Shown here piece by piece: positions 33,944-47,506 of a DNA stretch of 64,000 bases (the first letter of the stretch is position 1; every line of letters starts with the position of its first letter). The position numbers and the translations under genes are program-made. Source of the stretch: Epiperipatus broadwayi (Eukaryota; Onychophora; Udeonychophora; Euonychophora; Peripatidae); contig JAQFVV010012394.1 in assembly GCA_028023455.1 (NCBI GenBank), positions 33,181,150 through 33,245,149 on the forward strand, written 5' to 3'. The notes beneath the pieces were generated by a model. It made no database searches. It saw nothing but the letters and a program-made list of their open reading frames with translations, and was not told where the DNA came from.

Positions 33944-36900
33944 TCATTGGATGGACTAATTTTATGTATCTTTTCTTGACTATAATCTTTTATTACCATA
34001 ATAAAATAATAAAATACTATAATATAATCTTTTATCTTCATATAATAATGTAAAAAAAATATGTAGTAGCACTTATAATCTGACAAATATATGTGGCAAC
34101 AGATAGCATATAATTCGATGTACTATTATCATAACTACTTTATGACCATAAGATAATATAAAATATGATTACTTAAGTAAATAAATAGCAAGAAAATATT
34201 CGAATTCTTAAAATAATTCTTTATTTATTTCTGTGCAAAAATATTATTTTTGATTCAATGATTCTGTGTTTTAGATGCATTGTGATGGGGAAAAGAAATA
34301 ACCAGAACACACAATTTTTTGAAAAAACAAATTTAACAAAGTTTTATTATAACACTAAAACAAAATAACAATTTATTTACAATATTTACACTGGATATCC
34401 TCAATTTGCACCGTTATACATTTCTATTATATTATAGTTATTAAAAAAAAAATAGATAATCTATTTAAGTCTTCATTCTGACTTAAAATAATAATAATAA
34501 AACAATACAATTTTATTTATCTCTTTGTGATCAATCTTTATGATAAAATTACATTTCTTTATACTTATTTGAAACATATCATATCTTTAACTATTATTTA
34601 ACTATGCTTCTTTTTTTTTTTTTGTTTAAAACATCTATTGAAACATAGTACGGAAAACACAAATAATAATAATAATCGAGCATGGATATTTTTCACTAGA
34701 CAATTTCATTTTGCAATGTTAAAAGATATCATATAAAATATCTACTGATAATTTATTACTAGATTGTGTGGATATCGTTGTTCACTACACTATGATTATT
34801 AAATATAATATATCCCATTTAATATTACTCTAATACTATATCGTTGTAATCACTGATATATTCTCTATTACTTAATAATATAAAATTTGTATCTTTGCTT
34901 ATTATTTATATCGTTTTACTTTATAACATTATATTTTAAAAATATGCAGCACACTTTAAAAAATGAAATAAAATATTTAAAAGTTATTTAATATTTCAAA
35001 AGCAACTTTGCTTTACATATTTTATTCCTGAAATTTATTTTATTTTCCAAAATAAAATCTAAAAACATATTTATGATTCATTTTTCTTTTGAATCCGTTG
35101 GATTTTCAATTCCAATTTGCACAGACTATACTTCTTACAAGTAAATAAACTTATCTTATTCAGACAATAGCATATCTTAAACTCTAAATTATCTATTATT
35201 TCTTTTAAAATATACCATACTGTGCGATGTAGTTACTTTGGAAATCTAGATAGTGAATAGATGTGTAGGTTTAGGGAAGAAAACTAGAGTATAACTCATA
35301 GTACATATCGTAGAAAAATACCATAGCACAGTGTATCTATAAGAAATAGAGGCCTGACCTATTCTGTCTAATGTCCTCCAATACTGTCAATGATGTCAAG
35401 CTATTCCTTCCACTTTATTAAAACATCAATACTTAAAAAATAGACACTGCCCACAAATAAATATACACCTACAGGGCTTTGTTAACTGTATTGCATATCT
35501 ATTAAGATTACAAAATACTATTCATATTCCCTTATTACATCCTACCTTAATATCATCTCTTGTGTTTATGTTCATAATATTACAACCCAGTCACTATCTT
35601 ATCATTATTTCCTAAAAGATTTATCAAATCTTACATTGACAAATAACTAACTTGCATATTCAAAATAATAAACAAAATTCAATTATAATTAGTGATCTCA
35701 CTAATCCACAAGAAAAGTCTGCTTTACTTTCTTATTCTATATTCTAAAAGACATACAAACTTGTCATATAAATACTTTGAACATCCAATAATATGACAGT
35801 TTTTTTTTAAGAATCACATAAATATTCACCATCATGTTGTGTTATATTACTAGTATAAAATTAAAGTATGCATATTCCCAAAATAAATCCTAATCTCATA
35901 ATTTAAAAGTGTTGTACAAATGTGTTTGCATATAATTCAACATATATACTTCCATACATTATAATTCATAGGCAATCTGCAAAAAAAGAAAAACAAAATA
36001 TACATCATAAAATATATCAATATTCATTAACTATTACCAAGTGATATCGCCTTGTCATCACATATGTAGTCTTCATTTCCATCAATTAGATACAACATTG
36101 CACCTATATGAAATACATCCATACTTTTATTTAAATGTTCTTATTTAAATTATTAAATTATTCTACTATAAGATTTTAATATTATCAACAAATTAATATT
36201 CATGTTCCTATACTTATGAACCAAAAATAATTACATTTTAAAAAATAATAAATAAAAATCAAAAACTATAATTACGTAAATCTTCAATTGAGACAAATTT
36301 TTCTTTATGAAGTTCAAATGTTTTTTTTTATTTTCTCGAGAGTTCTTTTTTTTTTAAATGTTCTCCTCAAGAGCAATTTTAAAACTCCCCTGTTGCTAAG
36401 CTTCTCTTGCTTGACAATGAACAAGACAAAACTTTCCGGTGGTGAGCGAGGTTTAAAATGAGTAATAGAAAATAATTAAATTACAACATCTTAAAAATCT
36501 TGAAAAACTAATAAAAATAATCATCGATCTGTTCTGGAAAAGTTCATAGAATAATAGTTTATGGTTTCTATTGTCCAGAACAATGATTATTAAAATAATA
36601 GTAAAATCATATTATTAAAAAATAATAACTTGAAGCTTCTATTCCAGAATATTCTGTGTTGGCTTGATGATACATCATGTTCCAGTAATATTAACTACGT
36701 GCAATCTGGATAAACTTTTTGCACAATATTTAAAATATTTCTGTCTCCATAAGTTTAGTAATTTTCTGGTTTATAATCCATTTTTTATAGGTTTACTCTT
36801 CAGGATAATTTTACTATTTATTATCCACTTAAAGCTGTTCCATTTTTTTGTTTAAATTGTCAGTTTTTAAAATAATTTTTACGAACACGTATAACCCTAT

Positions 36901-37558
36901 ATAACTTAGGTTTTATAACATACGCTTTTCCATAATACTTTCCATTAATTTTTATTTACGATAGTTTTTCTTGAAATATTTCCAATGTTTTCCTTCAAAA
37001 AGGATAAAACATTTATCTTCATATCATTATATTTCCATAAATTAATATAAAACTTGTATTATCACTTGTTGGTCTTCAACATGACAATCTCGCTATTTTA
37101 TAAAAAAAAATGCATATTTCATTTTTAATTTGCAAGTAGCCTTTCTGTTAAGTTTTCTGTACAATGTCCAAAATAATATTTTACTTGCTAGAATAGTTCT
37201 CTCAGTCAATAATATTAACATTATGTCCATAATTATTATACTTATTTTTAAAATATCCTTAAATTAAATATGTTTTACTTATTGGCATTTCCATATTTTT
37301 ACTGCGAAGTTATATTAAGCTTTGACAAATAATCCTGGTGAAGGGAACTTTAAATTAGCAATGCATATTTTTAATAAAGTTACTAAAATATATTTATTCT
37401 ACACTCTCTTTGCAATTATTTAAAAATAAATATCCTATTAGTTTGCAAAATATATTATATGAGAGCACTAAAAATTGACTAAAATAAAAAATTTTAAAAT
37501 TACTATTATATCGATCACCAACGATCACTAATCACCCCTGATACTCCCATTGCTACAG

Positions 37559-37592
37559 TATTTATACCCTGTAAAATACCTTATCCTATTGG
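37559..37592 (-). promoter_or_regulatory. CCAAT and TATA boxes inside giant LTR copy 2
   Basis: On the minus strand, ACCAATAGG precedes GGTATAAATACTG by 22 bases. TATCAGGG follows about 27 bases after the TATA start and could serve as an initiator. Placement matches copy 1. Confidence 0.55.
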
Positions 37593-38672
37593 TTGATTCT
37601 TACTTTTCATTTGATACTGAATTTGCATATTGTTACAATCTTACACAATTAAATTTCAAAAAATAAAATATGACGTATTATAGCTTTAAAATATTATTTA
37701 AAATATTAATTTTAAATCAATTATTATACTTTACGAAAATTAATTAAATATTTAAAATGACTTTTAAAACAATATTTAATGAGTTTATTCTACCTTTAAT
37801 ATTTAATTTATCTATTTTATTTTAAAACAAAATATTTAACTTTTATTAGCTGTACTCATCTTATAACATTATTTAAAAACATTTTATAATGACTAATTTA
37901 ATATTTACTTTTGTGATAGGTAATAATTGTATCCAATTCTATAATGCAATTTTAAAATATTTTGAACTTTACTAATTTAAATACTAGCAAGCATGTGTGT
38001 ATAACCATATATTACACAAGTCACATGACTGATATAACTAAGACAGACTGCATCCGATTTTCTGTCTGGGAATAAATAATAAATTGCAACACTTACTGTA
38101 TTAAATAAAATAATGCAATAATACAAAATTTAGAAGAATAATTTAGAAAATATAGAATTAAATATAACTTTCACTGCCATAAAACTTACTCTTAAAATAT
38201 ATGATATTAATTATAATTATTAAATATAATTTATAAAAAAAAAATATAACTTTTATTTAACTATAAGTTTAAGACTATTAACATTGAATTTTTTAAACAT
38301 ACTTTTAAATATTTATAGTTGCGTTATTTATTATGGCCAGCTTGTGCAACCATATATAATAATATTTTTAATTTTACTTAACTATTTTAAGGTTATTCAT
38401 TATAATGTTATGCATTACATATTTTATTTAGCCTCAAATTGTACTTTTAAGATATTATTAATACAATACAACTAACACATCAAGAGAACATATTCTAAAT
38501 TTAAAATTTTTTAATAATTTGCTGTGATGAGCTGTTTCTGACCAATAGAAAAGGGCACAATATATATATATATATATGACAATAGATGGTGTTCTATCAA
38601 AAATACCGTCAAGCGTAAGTTTGTTTACATAAACGTCAGAGCAAGCATTCACTATCTCTAACTTTAGTTCCA

Positions 38673-38716
38673 CCTTCAGATCATGATTTCAAGCTATTTG
38701 CTATCATCAGTGAAGG
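38673..38716 (-). ncRNA. Hammerhead-ribozyme-like motif, left arm
   Basis: Minus strand: CCTTCA pairs with TGAAGG (six Watson-Crick pairs, stem I), core CTGATGA, T, AGC-AAATA-GCT (stem II), T, GAAA, TCATGAT giving a three-pair stem III, and C at the cleavage position. All core bases are canonical. Confidence 0.72.
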
Positions 38717-38768
38717 ACAGGAATAAGAAAATAGATCTAAAGACAAACTCTGAGCGTTTATTCCTGTC

Positions 38769-38812
38769 CTTTCACTGATGATAGCAAATAGCTTGAAATC
38801 ATGATCTGAAGG
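38769..38812 (+). ncRNA. Hammerhead-ribozyme-like motif, right arm
   Basis: Plus-strand twin of 38673-38716. CTTTCA pairs with TGAAGG with one G-U pair. The core, stem II and stem III are identical to the left-arm copy. Transcription from either side of the element would produce a candidate ribozyme. Confidence 0.72.
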
Positions 38813-38915
38813 TGAAACTAAAGTCAGAGATAGTGAATGCTTGCTCTGACGTTTATGTAAACAAACTTACGCTTGACGGTGTTGTTGGTAGAACACCATC
38901 TATTGTCATAAATAC

Positions 38916-41900
38916 AAGCGTTAGCAAGTTTTAACTTGTGTTTTTGTTTTTCATATATATATAACATCACTATAGTTTCATGCTTAAATAAAGCAAAAGA
39001 ATACTAATAATTTGTTACCAAGACAACACTACAATTAAAAGTAAATGGATTCCATTTACTTCCTAATGGTTAGTCTTGTCATGACATAAGATTGTTGATA
39101 TTCTATTGGTTTATTTAACCATGTAGGCTATGATGAAGTCTTAGAATATGATAACTAATTATTGATTGACACTTATGGTCTAATATATAAATAATAATGT
39201 AAAAATGTAATATGTAGCAATGTAATTATTTAAAAAGCTTATTATGGAAATCTTAGTACATTTTAAATTTATATTATAAGATCCAAAAATCATAGCAAAT
39301 TCTATTTTATGATATTAAAAATAAAAAAATAAAAGCTATATTCAAACTATCTTAATGAAATTGTAAAATATGGAATCTGCCTCTAGGTTGCTTGAACGTA
39401 GTATGATCTTCCGAACAATTAACTATATCATTAATCTTTTTTTACAAAATATCTAATTATTGTATAGTTACATAAAAGCACTTCTATAATTACTTTGTAT
39501 TTTATCATGATAGTGGTAAAAACTTTTTTAACTTGAAAAGCTAATTTATCGGACACCATTTTCTTTCTTAAGGAAAACGAACTACAATTTCAATGCAAAC
39601 AAATTAGCTTCATTGGCTTTGAATTATGGGTTTGTCAGTATCAAATGCAAGACTTATTTCATATTAAATTCTGGACATTTTATGAAAATGGTTATCTTGA
39701 AGCCAAATATTGCAAAACAATAATAAAATTTCAACAAGTAGATATCTACTATATATATATTCACTGATGTAAGGATTGCAATAATATTTATATGAATATG
39801 ATATGAATTTAGCTCAGGTTTATAATTGTAATATATATATAGACATATATTTTTAAGAATGTGAAAATATGTGTTCAATTTTTATTTTAGAAATATCACA
39901 GTCAGCTGATACGAACAGTGACCAATGAAAATAGAAAACTAAATGCTTTTTGTATCTAAACGGGATTACCTCCTTTAAATGCAATCTTTTATTATTACTA
40001 AATTATAACATTTAAACTCCTGACGGAAGAGTTTATTATAAATAAGGAAAATAGAGAAAATTGTGGCAATTTGTTTCATTAAACATGTATATGTTTACTG
40101 TAGCACTTTATCTTTATAAAAGCAAGAGATCTCATTTAAAGGAAGTAATCCATTTTGAATGCAAAAAGCATTCACAGTTTAATATTTTCATTGGTCACTC
40201 TATATCATGTGATTGTGATTTTTCTAAAATAAAAAGAGAACAGATATTTCCATATTCTTATAAATCTTTCAACTATAATATATGTGAACAATTATTAATG
40301 TATATAATGTTTTGATATTAACTCTTTTTGCAATTGCAATTATAGATCAAAGTCTGTGGGCCACATGTAACCTGCAGTGATAGTTTATGCAGCCTGCTTA
40401 GAGATTTTATTTTTTCCAAGTTGAAAAATACAATAAATTGAATTGAATACTTATTAGATATTTTAATTATATTACTAATTGATTACCTTGATGTTGATAC
40501 TGTAACTTAGTGTTTTTGCATCATAGAATGCATTTTTCAAATATAAGTTGAGTTAAAAAGCAGCCTTGCATTGACTTGATCCAACATGCATATTCTGAGT
40601 GTTCATAATTAATGTAAACACAATTAGAGCACAATTAGTTCTGGTATAGTTTTCTGTTCAGTTTTGAGGTTGTGTTAATGTTATTTGGATATGCATTGGG
40701 ATGTAATATTTTTATATTAATTTTAATAATATGCTTCTACTTAATAAATTTTATTGTAGCATTTTATCAAACAACCATATCTAATAAGAGAAATTAAAGT
40801 TTAAAAGTGAGTTCATTAAAACCAATGAAAATCAGATTGTAAAAAACTAAAACATCATTCAATGTCTTGTGTGACAATTTCTGAAAGAATACAATGTAAA
40901 ATGATACTACATAACATTACACATAAAAAGATTCTCCATAATTATAATGTATGACTATATTTATTACTTTCAATGTGGCTCTCAGATAAATATTTTTTAA
41001 TATGGCTCTTGGATTACATAGGGTTGGATAGCCTTCTATAAATAAATGAAATGCTCTCTAGTCACATCATAAGGCAATACTTTTATTAGCAAAAGTGTAT
41101 GCTGTTTAAGCAAAAATGCAGGAATTTTTAAATCAATCAAGAAATTTATTTCTAAATATTTTTAAATGGTTGATATTCTTAATTGACAAGTCTGAGATTT
41201 TTTTTATGTTTAAACTTTTTTCAGTGATGATGTAAAAGATGAAAATATATAATACATATATAATATTAGAAATTTTGCAGCACCAAATATTATATATAAG
41301 TAAATTTGTTGGGACTTTATTTATCCATGCAATGAATATAATTTTATTTTTGCATTAAGTTGTTGGAGCTTCTAATGACATGAAACTCTTTTTCATTATT
41401 AAACAGTAATTGGACATGTGTTTCTGCAAGATTTTTAACATTAATGATATGGCAGTTATAAAAATCTTCACTTTGCATACAATTATATAATATAATACAT
41501 ACAGCATTGCTTTGAACTATATGTAACATCTGATCTTGTTTAATGAACCAAATAATGAATCCCCACTTTACTAGATTACTCAGCCAATGCAAAGTAACAA
41601 TTAATTAGCTTACAATTAAAATGACTCTCCCGTGAAAGTATGAATTAGGCTATAGTTTCTCTTTTACTTGAAAAATTATCAGATTTGCCAATCCTTATAC
41701 ATATTCAGAAAAGCCAATGCAAATGACAATTTTGCATGTGCTGAGCTGGCTAATAATGTAAGGGTGCTGAAAAGTTTATCAACAGTTAACGAATAATGCT
41801 GCTACCTTACAAAACATCAATTTCCAGAAAGTTCTATAAAATATTCACTGATTCCTTCGAATTAGAATTTCTTACATCACTTTCAATGAACAGACTAAAC

Positions 41901-42040
41901 AGTGTATAAAATTGTATACCCAAACCATGGATATAAAGCAACTTATTATGGAGAGACCCAGGCCAACATCACCACCAGAACATCTTAACATCAATAATAT
42001 AGGAGAGCACTAAACAACATTGAAAATAAATTTATATTCC
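38916..42040. other. AT-rich intron sequence, no feature recognised
   Basis: Only short or hydrophobic frames occur. 40061-40315 (84 codons, several Cys and His) and 41592-41344 (82 codons) are open but resemble nothing I know and have local base composition. They are probably chance. Confidence 0.35.
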
Positions 42041-42046
42041 CCAAAC

Positions 42047-42250
42047 TGAAACAGTAAGACGTGCTCTGCAGACGTTTGTTTCACCTTTGCTTACATTTAC
42101 CTACCCTCTTACACTATTTCAAACTCTAAACTTATCGTAGTGTGTGCATACTGCACATATATACTGAAATCCCGCATAATTTACACTTCTAATGGGGTAT
42201 GTGTGTGTTTTATCATAATTAAATTTTTTTTAACGATTCTATTTCAAACT
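42047..42250 (+). repeat. Diverged relative of the 615-bp LTR start
   Basis: It begins TGAAACAGTAAGAC and, like the LTR at 8833, closes a terminal hairpin with GTTTCACC. The following 150 bp shows only patchy likeness (AAACTCTAAACTTATCG, GTGTGTG, TTTTTTTTAACG). No partner LTR is seen, so it is a solo or truncated remnant. Confidence 0.5.
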
Positions 42251-42684
42251 GTCAAATATATATACATATTCATTTAAAAATAGGTCATATAAGTCATATT
42301 TAAACACACTGTGATAAACATTTTAAAATTTAATTAAAAATAATATTTTGTTGTTTAAAGTTATTTTATTTAGATCTATTTATTTTAGAAATATTATATT
42401 CATAGTATTTGTTTTCATTTAATATGAAATAGTATTCAACTTTAAATAGATTTAAACATTTAAAATATAAAAAGTGAATAATTTTGTTATTTTGGATTTT
42501 AAAAATCACACCATAAATTTTATGTAGAAAATAAATGAGGGTGGGTAAAGAGAACAATAGTAACTAATTTTAACCTGTTTATGCCAAGTTTTACTAATGG
42601 ATTTTTCCTATCAAGACTAAAATAACAGAAGTTCACTAGCAAATTTAATTAAATGATCATAATCAGAATATCTGGGAATGTAGC

Positions 42685-43959
42685 TGTAATATCCGCACTT
42701 ACGACTGTGCCAAGGTTATAACTGCAAGTCATACTGTGTGGTCAGCAAATAACATTATACAATTCCCACGCTGTTCTTTTCCAACAAAGCTCTCCAATGA
42801 ATTGGTCTGCCATGAAGCTCTCCAAACGAATTGGTCTGCAATGAAGCCCTCCAATGAATTGGTCTGCAACGAAGCTCACCCATGAATGCTCTTCAACGAA
42901 TGGTCTGCACTGACTGCTCTCCAATGAATGGTCTGCAAGCGGATGCTCTCCAAATGCATGGTCTGCAACTTGCTACTGCATGACTGCTCTCTACTACTCT
43001 CTATATTACACTGCTCGATGTTACCCAGTCTTCTTATCGCTCTCTGACAACTGCAATGATCAATCAATGCACTGACCAATAAGGTAACATCTCTTATCTA
43101 GAAACATTTGTAATTAGCAAATATTTCTAGGAATTGTCGATCGCCATTACGTCAATGCACTAATTAAATTCCTCAGCTATCAGAGCATGATCTAAAAACA
43201 GCCTTACAAATAAATTCTAGTTTTTTCTGGAGTGCACAAAATGTCTGCCATTTTACAAAACACTACACACCTCCCTCCACTCCAGAAAAACCCTTGTTGC
43301 TAACATTACTAATTGGGATTGACATTTTCACCCGGTTTCTCCATCTATGGCTAAACTTGTAGTTCAACATATTCGCTACTCTCAGGTTCCAAATGTGACT
43401 GCGCCATTGTAATATCCATACTTACGACTGTGCCAAGGTTATAACTGCAAGTCATACTGTGTGGTCAGCAAATAACATTATACAATTCCCACACTGTTCT
43501 TTTCCAACGAAGCTCTCCAACGAATTGGTCTGCCATGAAGCTCTCCAAACGAATTGGTCTGCAATGAAGCTCTCCAATGAATTGGTCTGCAATGAATCTC
43601 AGCCACGGATGCTCTCCAACAAATGGTCTGCAAGCAGATGCTCTCCAAATGCATGGTCTGCAACTTGCTACTGCATGACTGTGCTCTACTACTCTCTATA
43701 TTACACTGCTCGATGTTACCCATTCTTATCGCTCTCTGACAACTGCAACGATCAATCAATGCACTGACCAATAAGGTAACGTCTCTTATCTAGAAACATT
43801 TGTAATTAGCAAATATTTCTAGGAATTGTCGATCGCCATTATGTCAATGCACTAATTAAATTCCTCAGCTATCAGAGCGTGATCTAAAAATAGCCTTACG
43901 AATAAATTCTAGTTTTTTCTGGAGTGCACAAAATGTCTGCCATTTTATAAAACACTACA
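42685..43959 (-). mobile_element. Miniature LTR retrotransposon (TRIM-like)
   Basis: Two long direct repeats, 42685-43267 (583 bp) and 43409-43959 (551 bp), flank only 141 bp of interior. The repeats have TG...CA ends, and GTAGC flanks the whole element on both sides (42680-42684 and 43960-43964), a 5-bp target duplication. Orientation is minus. Reading that way, ATGGCGCAGTCACATTTGG follows the first LTR (a TGGCGCA-type primer site that also opens a short MAQSHLEPESSEYVEL frame). GGAGTGGAGGGAGGTG, a good polypurine tract, precedes the second LTR. The two LTRs differ by a minisatellite unit. There is no gag or pol, so it must borrow proteins. Confidence 0.85.
42770..42975 (-). repeat. Minisatellite inside the TRIM LTR
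   Basis: About seven copies of a 27-29 bp unit with the core GCTCTCCAATGAATTGGTC then TGCAATGAA. The sister LTR (43500-43670) has about one copy fewer, which accounts for the 32-bp length difference between the LTRs. Confidence 0.8.
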
Positions 43960-44039
43960 GTAGCTATGTTAAAATTAATTAAAATCTAAATGCATTCCTT
44001 TGGTTTTCTGTTTCAATTAATGTTATTAATTAATGATTT

Positions 44040-44830
44040 TATAATGGAGGGTTATAGCATTGTATAGTCTAGGTATATAAGTAAGGCGGATTATTAATTA
44101 ATAGGTTATTATTCTGCTTGATTATACTTCATTCTTCATTATATTTCTTATGATTCTTCATTATTATTCTGCTTTATTCTTCTGATCCTTTCAGAGATAT
44201 TATTCTACATTTCGTTCATGAAGAATTATTGATTGAGAGTTACCAGCAAGATATAAAAAGTTTGTCAAAAGAAATCACTTTACCAGATCTTAGATGGAAG
44301 CGAATTTTGTCAGTTTTAATAATAGCCAATTTTAAAATAATGGAGTAGAAATAGGCAGTGAGCTGTCTTCCCTCAGGAATGACTAGCTTGCCATCCATCA
44401 TTCACCATCTGACATCCTATTATACCATCTAATGCCTGACTTAACCATCCTAAATAGGCCAGTATGCTGTTGATAAAACACATCTTTAAAGTTGCCTAAA
44501 TAATGCTGCTGAAGCCCATCAAATCCATAGATTAAGAATGAACTGAAACTGCTCAAGAAATCCCTGTGAAGTCTTCAAAAGTGCGTACAGACTCTTTTCG
44601 TAAAAGCTGAGGTAATTTAAAATTAACTCAAGATATCTCATAAATCCCAATCTGTAGCTACTTTTATTGTATTTAATAATTGTCTTCATTCTTTTAATTC
44701 TTTTTTAATCCATGTTTAATTCCTACTTGGGTTAATATTTTCTTTATATATCTGTTTATGTCTCATTTATTCTTTATTATAATGTGCTTGAATAAACTTC
44801 ACTTATCGATCCAACTATTCTCTTTTTTTA
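44040..44830 (+). other. Possible retroelement end; no clear gene
   Basis: It has a TATA-like GGTATATAAGTAAGG at 44072, CT-rich segments at 44100-44220, a less AT-rich block at 44370-44470 and an AATAAA signal at 44792. This order suggests an LTR or UTR-like unit next to the open minus-strand frame at 45115-44834. No terminal repeats were found. Confidence 0.25.
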
Positions 44831-44833
44831 ATA

Positions 44834-45115
44834 CTATTTTACAAACCACCATCTTGATGTGGACTTAATTGTTAAATTACCCTTCTTATTAATTGTTTTA
44901 AATATCTCTATGGATTGCTCATCGTAGGGTTTATTCTCTATAAAAGTTCTCACTTGGGAACAAAAGTATCCACTCTTATCCAAAAATATTTTCTCTATAA
45001 ATTCTGTAAAATCTTTTAAATTAATCCACTCACGCATGTGCAAGTTATGTAGGGAAGTTTTATATAAATGCTTGGTTGCCTCACTATTTATTAAAACTGC
45101 AATCACACATTCCCT
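44834..45115 (-). pseudogene. Protein-like fragment, family unrecognised
   Basis: The open frame reads VIAVLINSEATKHLYKTSL, then REWINLKDFTEFIEKIFLD, then GYFCSQVRTFIENKPYDEQS, ending SRWWFVK before a stop. The balanced amino-acid mix, with Trp, Cys and acidic/basic alternation, is unlike the low-complexity frames around it. That suggests real past coding, most likely part of a mobile-element protein. No start codon or splice site is clear. I cannot assign a family. Confidence 0.35.
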
Positions 45116-45299
45116 TCCTATTTTATTTGATATTAAAATATATTTTATATTTTCGTGTAAATTAATTTCCAGCTAGTTATTTTATTCATTTAATTTTGGT
45201 AGGGAGTATATGGGCCATCAGAAAGTCAAATTTAAGAGAGAGAGAGCTATTCTGCCCATTTATATTTTTAATTATTTATATATTTTGTAATTAATTGTA

Positions 45300-45620
45300 T
45301 GTTGCCAGTGAACATGATGGGGTGTTGAGAATTACTTTTCTACTTTTCCAAGGGCATCAATGGTTGAGACCGTACCCTATTTTCCTTTGCAGTTCCCAGT
45401 AGAGGGTGATATACATGGGAATGAATCACATATGTCCCTACAGTCATGAAGCTCCTGGGTGTGGGTCAGGCTTGGAATGTTCAAGGTGACTAGAGATTTC
45501 CTGGATAAATGGCAAACTGCCTATCCATGACTGTAATAACCTTCTTTACTTTATGTCTTTAGGAACACCGCGGTTTCAACATACTGTACTCCATTTTTAG
45601 TACCATATCTCGCTAGTACC
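45300..45620. other. Less AT-rich block, possible retroelement remnant
   Basis: It includes GGTTTCAACATACTG, CTCCAT, and ACCATATCTC at 45571-45610. This resembles GCAGTTTCAATATACTG, CTCCATATCACC at 13147-13178 inside the LTR insertion, so the two may share a repeat family. No frame is recognised. Confidence 0.3.
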
Positions 45621-46640
45621 ACCATATTCATTCATTATGAATTCAGTATTGTATTTATTCCCATAATGTTCAGTATGGGTCTTATAATTAAAACTCCATG
45701 AATCACCCAAATTATTCTCATATCAAATACAAATATTTTCTCTACTATTTTAATTAGTTAATTCATTTTCTTTAGTGCTTTGCATAGCTCGCATATACTT
45801 ACATTATCATAGTACAATTAGGAACATTATAATAACTTAATCCAAATATGGAATACTGTAAAGTAATGTTTACACAGCTATCAAATTTGTATAACTAACG
45901 TTGTTAATAAATTAATGTCAATAAATATTATATTTGGATTGATTCATTACACTTCTTTTATTCATTTATCCCTGCAGTCTAAATTACACACCATATACAC
46001 TGATATGTATCTTTGGCACATCTATTGTTAAGTAAACCTAGGGCTATTTAATTTAGAGTCTTTTGTTTTTTTCCTGACTACTGGCACTGGCAATAAACTA
46101 CTCTATTAGTAGCATTAGATGTGTTATCATGTAGGTGTTGTTGTGGAGTTTTAGACTTTGGCTTCAAACTTGGGATTTCTGGAAGGCAATTCCTAGAGTG
46201 TTGAGTTTCATATCCTAGGTTTGAATTATGTAGTGTGTTAACAAGATAGATGAATATGACCATTACAAAACACCAATGAACCATGGGCCATATGTTTGAA
46301 CCCACTATAGCAAATGTGTACAGAATGCAATGATACTGAATACAAAATAAAAAAAGCATGCTTCATTGCAAATGATGACAATGCAATAAACTGAAAGGAA
46401 TCATGTTTTTCCATCTCTAGAAAGTGGACTATATGAAGAGATTGAATAAATTTTTCATAAATTACTACTGTCTTTAAAAATCACAACTCAAACCAACATC
46501 CCCGAGATAAACTATGAATATAGAAACTAAAGGTTCCTGAAAGCACTCAGACTTATAATTCTTAATATTGAGCTTCACTTGTTTGCATAATGTGCAAACT
46601 ACTCGAAGATGAAGTAGAAACAAAGATTTTATTTCAATAT

Positions 46641-47506
<866 letters not shown>

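Larger units (their letters stand above)
38569..38915. mobile_element. Foldback element with twin hammerhead ribozyme motifs
   Basis: Arms of about 160 bp: TATGACAATAGATGGTGTTC to CTGTCCT-type sequence at 38576-38725, inverted at about 38758-38911. They are about 95% identical by eye and the loop is about 35 bp. Each arm holds one full hammerhead motif. It lies immediately beside giant LTR copy 2, separated only by a TA tract. This mirrors copy 1, which also sits beside a hammerhead foldback. No coding is seen. Confidence 0.8.

Noticed and set aside
40061-40315. Cys/His-bearing frame as a small zinc-finger gene
   Set aside because: Cys and His spacing fits no finger pattern and the composition is like the surrounding AT-rich DNA.
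42742-43771. Frames with repeated SLQTNSLE-type peptides
   Set aside because: They come from the 28-bp minisatellite in the TRIM LTRs; frames break between the copies.
42685-43959. Segmental duplication of a small gene
   Set aside because: TG...CA ends, the 5-bp flank duplication, the primer-like site and the purine tract show an LTR element instead.
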